This document shows positions 38,710 through 41,159 of a stretch of 41,159 nt of DNA, one piece after another. Source of the DNA: JAWVZB01 sp033722375. GTDB taxonomy: Bacteria > Actinomycetota > Nitriliruptoria > Nitriliruptorales > Nitriliruptoraceae. The notes under the pieces were generated by a model that saw nothing but the letters and a program-made list of their open reading frames with translations, did no database searches and was not told the DNA's origin. The stretch spans positions 1 to 41,159 of the forward strand of contig JAWVZB010000012.1 of NCBI GenBank assembly GCA_033722375.1. Reading direction: 5' to 3'. Within the stretch, counting starts at the first letter, position 1; every line of letters begins with the position of its first letter. Both the position numbers and the translations under genes were made by a program.

Positions 38710-39576
38710 ATGCGAACGCCGTCCCGTCTCCGACCGATGCTCCAGCCGATCCCGATCCTGGCCGCGACCGCCGTCTTCACCCTCTCGGCCTGCGGCGGAG
38801 CCGACCCTGCCCCCGTCGAAGATGTCGCCGATGCGGCTCCCGCGACGGCCGCCCCGGTTTCTGACGATGGGGATCTCCCGCTCCCGGTTGCTCCCGATAC
38901 CCCGGATGGCCACGATGGGGATGACGACAGCGCCCCGCCCGTCGCCGATGACGATGCCGATCGCCCCGACCACACCGGGAGCGACGACGCCGGCTTCACG
39001 GTCGAACCCGAAGGCCAGGAGCTCGCGCTGGTCGGCAACGACACCGTGGAGGTCCTGTACACGCTCGACCCCGAGGGCGAGTCCTTCTTCGCCGCCGCAG
39101 CGGTGCGTCCCGGATCCACGCGGACCGACATGACGGTGGTGGTGATCACCCACGCCGAGGGCATGTACGACCTCCGCTGGCTCGAGGTCCGGGACGGCGA
39201 GGTGGGTGACCTCGAGCTGTTCCCGGCTGCCTACCGCATGCGCCCCGACCTGCCGGCCTACGAGGGCGTCGTCCCGACCGTGGCGTGGTCGCCGGACGCG
39301 AACTCGATCGCCTGGTTCGAGCCGGGCGACGACGGCGCGGTGCTCCGGACCGTCGGGTGGCGTGACGGCCCCGGCACGGGGGACACCGCCGACGACAACG
39401 CCTCCTGGGGGATCGAGGGTGCACCGGCCGTGCTCCAGGCTCGGACCTGGGACGTGGCGCACAGCGACGGCAGCCAGACGCTCCTCACCGCAGAGGATGC
39501 GGCCGGGGGGACCTACCGACTCCAGCTGGAGCGTCAGGCGGATGGCGCGTGGGCGTACCACGGCTTCGCGGGCTGA
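38710..39576 (+). CDS. Lipoprotein with acidic linker and beta-rich domain
   Basis: 288 residues. The signal peptide has a lipobox LSAC with the acylated Cys28, so the protein should be anchored outside the membrane. Residues 30-100 are Asp-, Pro- and Ala-rich and probably unstructured. The rest (about 105-288) is beta-rich, with WD40/TolB-like phrases (VPTVAWSPDANSIAWFEPG, DLRWLEVRDGEVGDLELFP). Function is not recognised. The ATG at 38710 has AGGA upstream and gives a proper lipoprotein signal; an open frame reaches 38644 without support. Divergent from the methyltransferase; ends at a 12-bp hairpin facing the convergent alcohol dehydrogenase. Confidence 0.8.
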   Translation: MRTPSRLRPMLQPIPILAATAVFTLSACGGADPAPVEDVADAAPATAAPVSDDGDLPLPVAPDTPDGHDGDDDSAPPVADDDADRPDHTGSDDAGFTVEPEGQELALVGNDTVEVLYTLDPEGESFFAAAAVRPGSTRTDMTVVVITHAEGMYDLRWLEVRDGEVGDLELFPAAYRMRPDLPAYEGVVPTVAWSPDANSIAWFEPGDDGAVLRTVGWRDGPGTGDTADDNASWGIEGAPAVLQARTWDVAHSDGSQTLLTAEDAAGGTYRLQLERQADGAWAYHGFAG

Positions 39577-39600
39577 TCCGGGAGGCGAGCGTCGCGCGAC

Positions 39601-39631
39601 CCGGGCCTCGGCAGAACGCGCCGGGGCCCGG
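39601..39631. terminator. Bidirectional terminator-like hairpin between convergent genes
   Basis: A 12-bp stem (39601-39612 with 39620-39631, one G-T pair) and a 7-base loop lie between the lipoprotein stop (39576) and the alcohol dehydrogenase stop (39636). No T-run. Position and length support termination in both directions. Confidence 0.65.
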
Positions 39632-39635
39632 TGCG

Positions 39636-40679
39636 TCAGTCGTAGGTCACGACCATCCGGATGGGGTGCTCCTCACGGCTCTCGAGCAGCTCGAGCGCAC
39701 GGGGGAACTCGTCGATCGTGAAGGTGTGGGTGATCGACCGGGTGAGGTCGAGTCGGCCTGCCTCGACGAGGTCGATGAGCTCGTTGAGGTCCGAGCCGGT
39801 CGAACCGAACGAGCCCACGAGCTCGAGCTCCTGGGACACGAACAGGGCCTCCGGCAGGAGCTGCATCGGCTGTGGGGTCAGTCCGACGATCGTGGCCCGG
39901 CCGCCGGGCGCGAGGCACTTGACTGCCTGGTCGACGGTCTCGTTGGCGCCGACGAACTCGAACGAGCGGTCGGCGCCGCCGCCGGTCAGCTCCTTGATCT
40001 TCCGGGCCGGCTTGCCGTCGGATGCGTCGACCACCTCGTCGGCGCCCCATTCGGGTGCTCGCTCGAGGTTCACGGGGTCGACGTCGACGCCGATGACGGT
40101 GCAGCCGGAGAGCTTGGCCAGCTGCACGGCATGCATGCCGAGCCCGCCGAGGCCGAAGATCGCGGCAACCACACCGTCGCCCACACCGCCCCGCTTGAGG
40201 GCGTGGTAGGGGGTGGCCACGGCGTCGGTCAGGATCGCCGCCTGCTCGAAGGGGATCCCGCCGGGCAGCGGCGTGAGGAAGCGCTGGTCCGCGATGGCGT
40301 ACTCGGCCTGCGCCCCGTCCGCGTCCACTCCCGGGATGACGATCGACTCGCACAGCGATTCCCGGCCGATCTGGCAGTAGGTGCAGGTGCCACAGGTGCG
40401 GACCATCTGGAAGGCGACGCGGTCGCCGGGGAGCCAACCTTCCACACCGCGCCCCACGGCCGCGACGACACCGGCTGGCTCGTGTCCGAGGATCTGCGGC
40501 AGCTCGGGGCCGTGTGGTGTCGTGCGGTCGACCACGTGGAGGTCGGAGGCGCAGACTCCGCAGGCCCGGATCTGGACGAGGACCTGCCCCTGCCCCGGTT
40601 CGGGGACCGGCACCTCTTCGATGCGGATGTCTGCGGGCTCGCCGTCACGACGGGGGCGGTGCAGGCGTGCCGCCCGCAT
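39636..40679 (-). CDS. Zinc-dependent alcohol dehydrogenase (MDR family)
   Basis: 347 residues, medium-chain dehydrogenase. Catalytic zinc ligands are Cys40 (ACGVCASDLH) and the His66-Glu67 pair (GHEPAG), with Asp at about 151 (ILTDAVATPYHAL) as the likely third position. The structural zinc has four cysteines: Cys96, 99, 102 and 110. The Rossmann motif is GLGGLGMHA, and GVDVDP follows (acidic residue, so NAD is preferred). Substrate unknown. It starts 23 bases after the stop of the upstream minus-strand gene at 40703, so the two form an operon. Confidence 0.92.
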   Translation of the reverse strand: MRAARLHRPRRDGEPADIRIEEVPVPEPGQGQVLVQIRACGVCASDLHVVDRTTPHGPELPQILGHEPAGVVAAVGRGVEGWLPGDRVAFQMVRTCGTCTYCQIGRESLCESIVIPGVDADGAQAEYAIADQRFLTPLPGGIPFEQAAILTDAVATPYHALKRGGVGDGVVAAIFGLGGLGMHAVQLAKLSGCTVIGVDVDPVNLERAPEWGADEVVDASDGKPARKIKELTGGGADRSFEFVGANETVDQAVKCLAPGGRATIVGLTPQPMQLLPEALFVSQELELVGSFGSTGSDLNELIDLVEAGRLDLTRSITHTFTIDEFPRALELLESREEHPIRMVVTYD

Positions 40680-40702
40680 CGTCTCGGGAACGTCGGGGGT
40701 GC

Positions 40703-41143
40703 TCAGTTGGCTGCTTCCGAGCCGAGATCGTCGTCATCGCCGGGCCATGGCGGCAGGTCCTCGAGGCTGACGGTGTCGGTGCGCCGCACGCCCTGGTCGT
40801 AGTCGCGCATCCGGCGGGGGTAGCCGACCTTGCCGGCGTCGTAGAGCGGGACGCCGTGCTTGTTGCACAGGCTCTCGGCGTGGCCGCGGTCCCGGACGGG
40901 GCGGCGCAGGTACTCGCCGTCGCCGGCGACCACGAGCAACGTGACGTCGTAGATGGCGGTCTTGGGCTCGAGGTACCCCTCGACGCCGTCACGGGTCTTG
41001 ATGAACTCCTCGAGCTCCTTCGTCGACACCCGCGAGGCCTTCGAGGTGCTCGGGCTCGGGGCGTCCCGCTTGGTCTCGCCCTTGAACCACGCGCGGATGC
41101 GGTCGGCGAAGCTCACTCGTGTTGACCCGTCGTCGTCTGTCAT
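40703..41143 (-). CDS. Conserved actinobacterial protein of unknown function
   Basis: 146 residues. Conserved-looking core: ELEEFIKTRDGVEGYLEPKT, LLVVAGDGEYLRRPV, CNKHGVPLYDAGKVGYPRRM (three separate blocks), then an acidic end. I recall similar short proteins in actinobacteria; no function is known to me. The N-terminus has a basic stretch (RIRAWFKGETKRD), so membrane contact is possible. The start is uncertain: ATG 41143 has TAGCCT only one base upstream, while GTG 41116 (VSFADRIRAW) is 28 bases from it, the spacing seen elsewhere. It shares an operon with the alcohol dehydrogenase. Confidence 0.75.
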   Translation of the reverse strand: MTDDDGSTRVSFADRIRAWFKGETKRDAPSPSTSKASRVSTKELEEFIKTRDGVEGYLEPKTAIYDVTLLVVAGDGEYLRRPVRDRGHAESLCNKHGVPLYDAGKVGYPRRMRDYDQGVRRTDTVSLEDLPPWPGDDDDLGSEAAN

Positions 41144-41144
41144 C

Positions 41145-41150
41145 AGGCTA
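41145..41150 (-). promoter_or_regulatory. Candidate -10 element (TAGCCT) at the window edge
   Basis: On the minus strand TAGCCT lies one base before the ATG at 41143. If it is a promoter, the message would start inside the first codons and the true start would be the GTG at 41116. The upstream region is outside the window. Confidence 0.3.
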
Positions 41151-41159
41151 CCAACGCCC

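Overview
The window is very GC-rich, gene-dense DNA from a bacterium, almost certainly a member of the Actinomycetota. The reasons are: a MurA with Asp in place of the usual catalytic Cys, a DUF222/HNH (13E12-type) gene, a Rho with a long N-terminal insertion, several small proteins typical of actinobacteria, a TreT-type trehalose synthase, TANNNT-type -10 elements and apparent leaderless starts. Separate atpF and atpH genes (not fused as in mycobacteria) and a SpoIID-family gene next to murA suggest a deep-branching class rather than Mycobacteriales; that placement is inference. No tRNA, rRNA, CRISPR array, insertion sequence or phage gene was seen. No stretch over 300 bases lacks a gene; the largest gap is 33018-33303.

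Layout. (1) 1-2477: end of a transaldolase-like aldolase gene, rho, a set of tandem 22-bp hairpin repeats, and rpmE. (2) 2593-12119: an accessory block of redox, stress and energy genes. It holds a DsbB-like/thioredoxin-like/universal-stress-protein run, a flavin-binding PPOX-fold protein with a small unknown protein, a trehalose synthase (minus strand), pyruvate phosphate dikinase, a second universal stress protein, and a minus-strand sulfur operon (SQR-like flavoprotein, single-Cys TusE/DsrC-like protein, DsrE-like protein). (3) 12311-19203: DUF1385 protein, prfA-prmC-tsaC-LMW phosphatase (all joined by 4-base start/stop overlaps), glyA and a WecA/TagO-type transferase. (4) 19294-27233: a complete F-type ATP synthase operon (two small atpI-like genes, then atpB E F H A G D C). 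(5) 27332-31136: murA, a SpoIID-domain protein and a CPBP-family membrane protease, joined by one-base TGATG overlaps. (6) 31233-41143: a two-domain 3-hydroxyacyl-CoA dehydrogenase, a DUF1232 protein with a small zinc-ribbon protein, two adjacent cyclophilins, a luciferase-like oxidoreductase, a DUF222/HNH protein, a methyltransferase, a lipoprotein, a zinc alcohol dehydrogenase and a conserved unknown protein.

Blocks 1, 3, 4 and 5 keep the gene order tal-rho-rpmE / DUF1385-prfA-prmC-tsaC-phosphatase-glyA-(wecA)-atp-murA-spoIID that I know from Firmicutes, so block 2 looks like an insertion into an ancient housekeeping order. The backbone genes make translation termination factors, one-carbon units, cell-wall precursors and the ATP synthase. 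The inserted block would handle disulfide chemistry, sulfide oxidation, compatible solute synthesis and PEP/pyruvate interconversion under stress.

Most unusual points: an acidic 57-residue tail on AtpA together with an approximately 118-residue acidic N-terminal extension on AtpD; a shared N-terminal motif on the three unrelated Fo subunits a, b and c; a fused pair of hydroxyacyl-CoA dehydrogenase domains whose Rossmann fingerprints look NAD-type in one half and NADP-type in the other; an SQR/TusE/DsrE operon whose TusE has only one of the two DsrC cysteines; an Asn/Gly/Asp-rich insertion in Rho; and recurrent TANNNT promoters, two or three of which sit where leaderless transcription would start.
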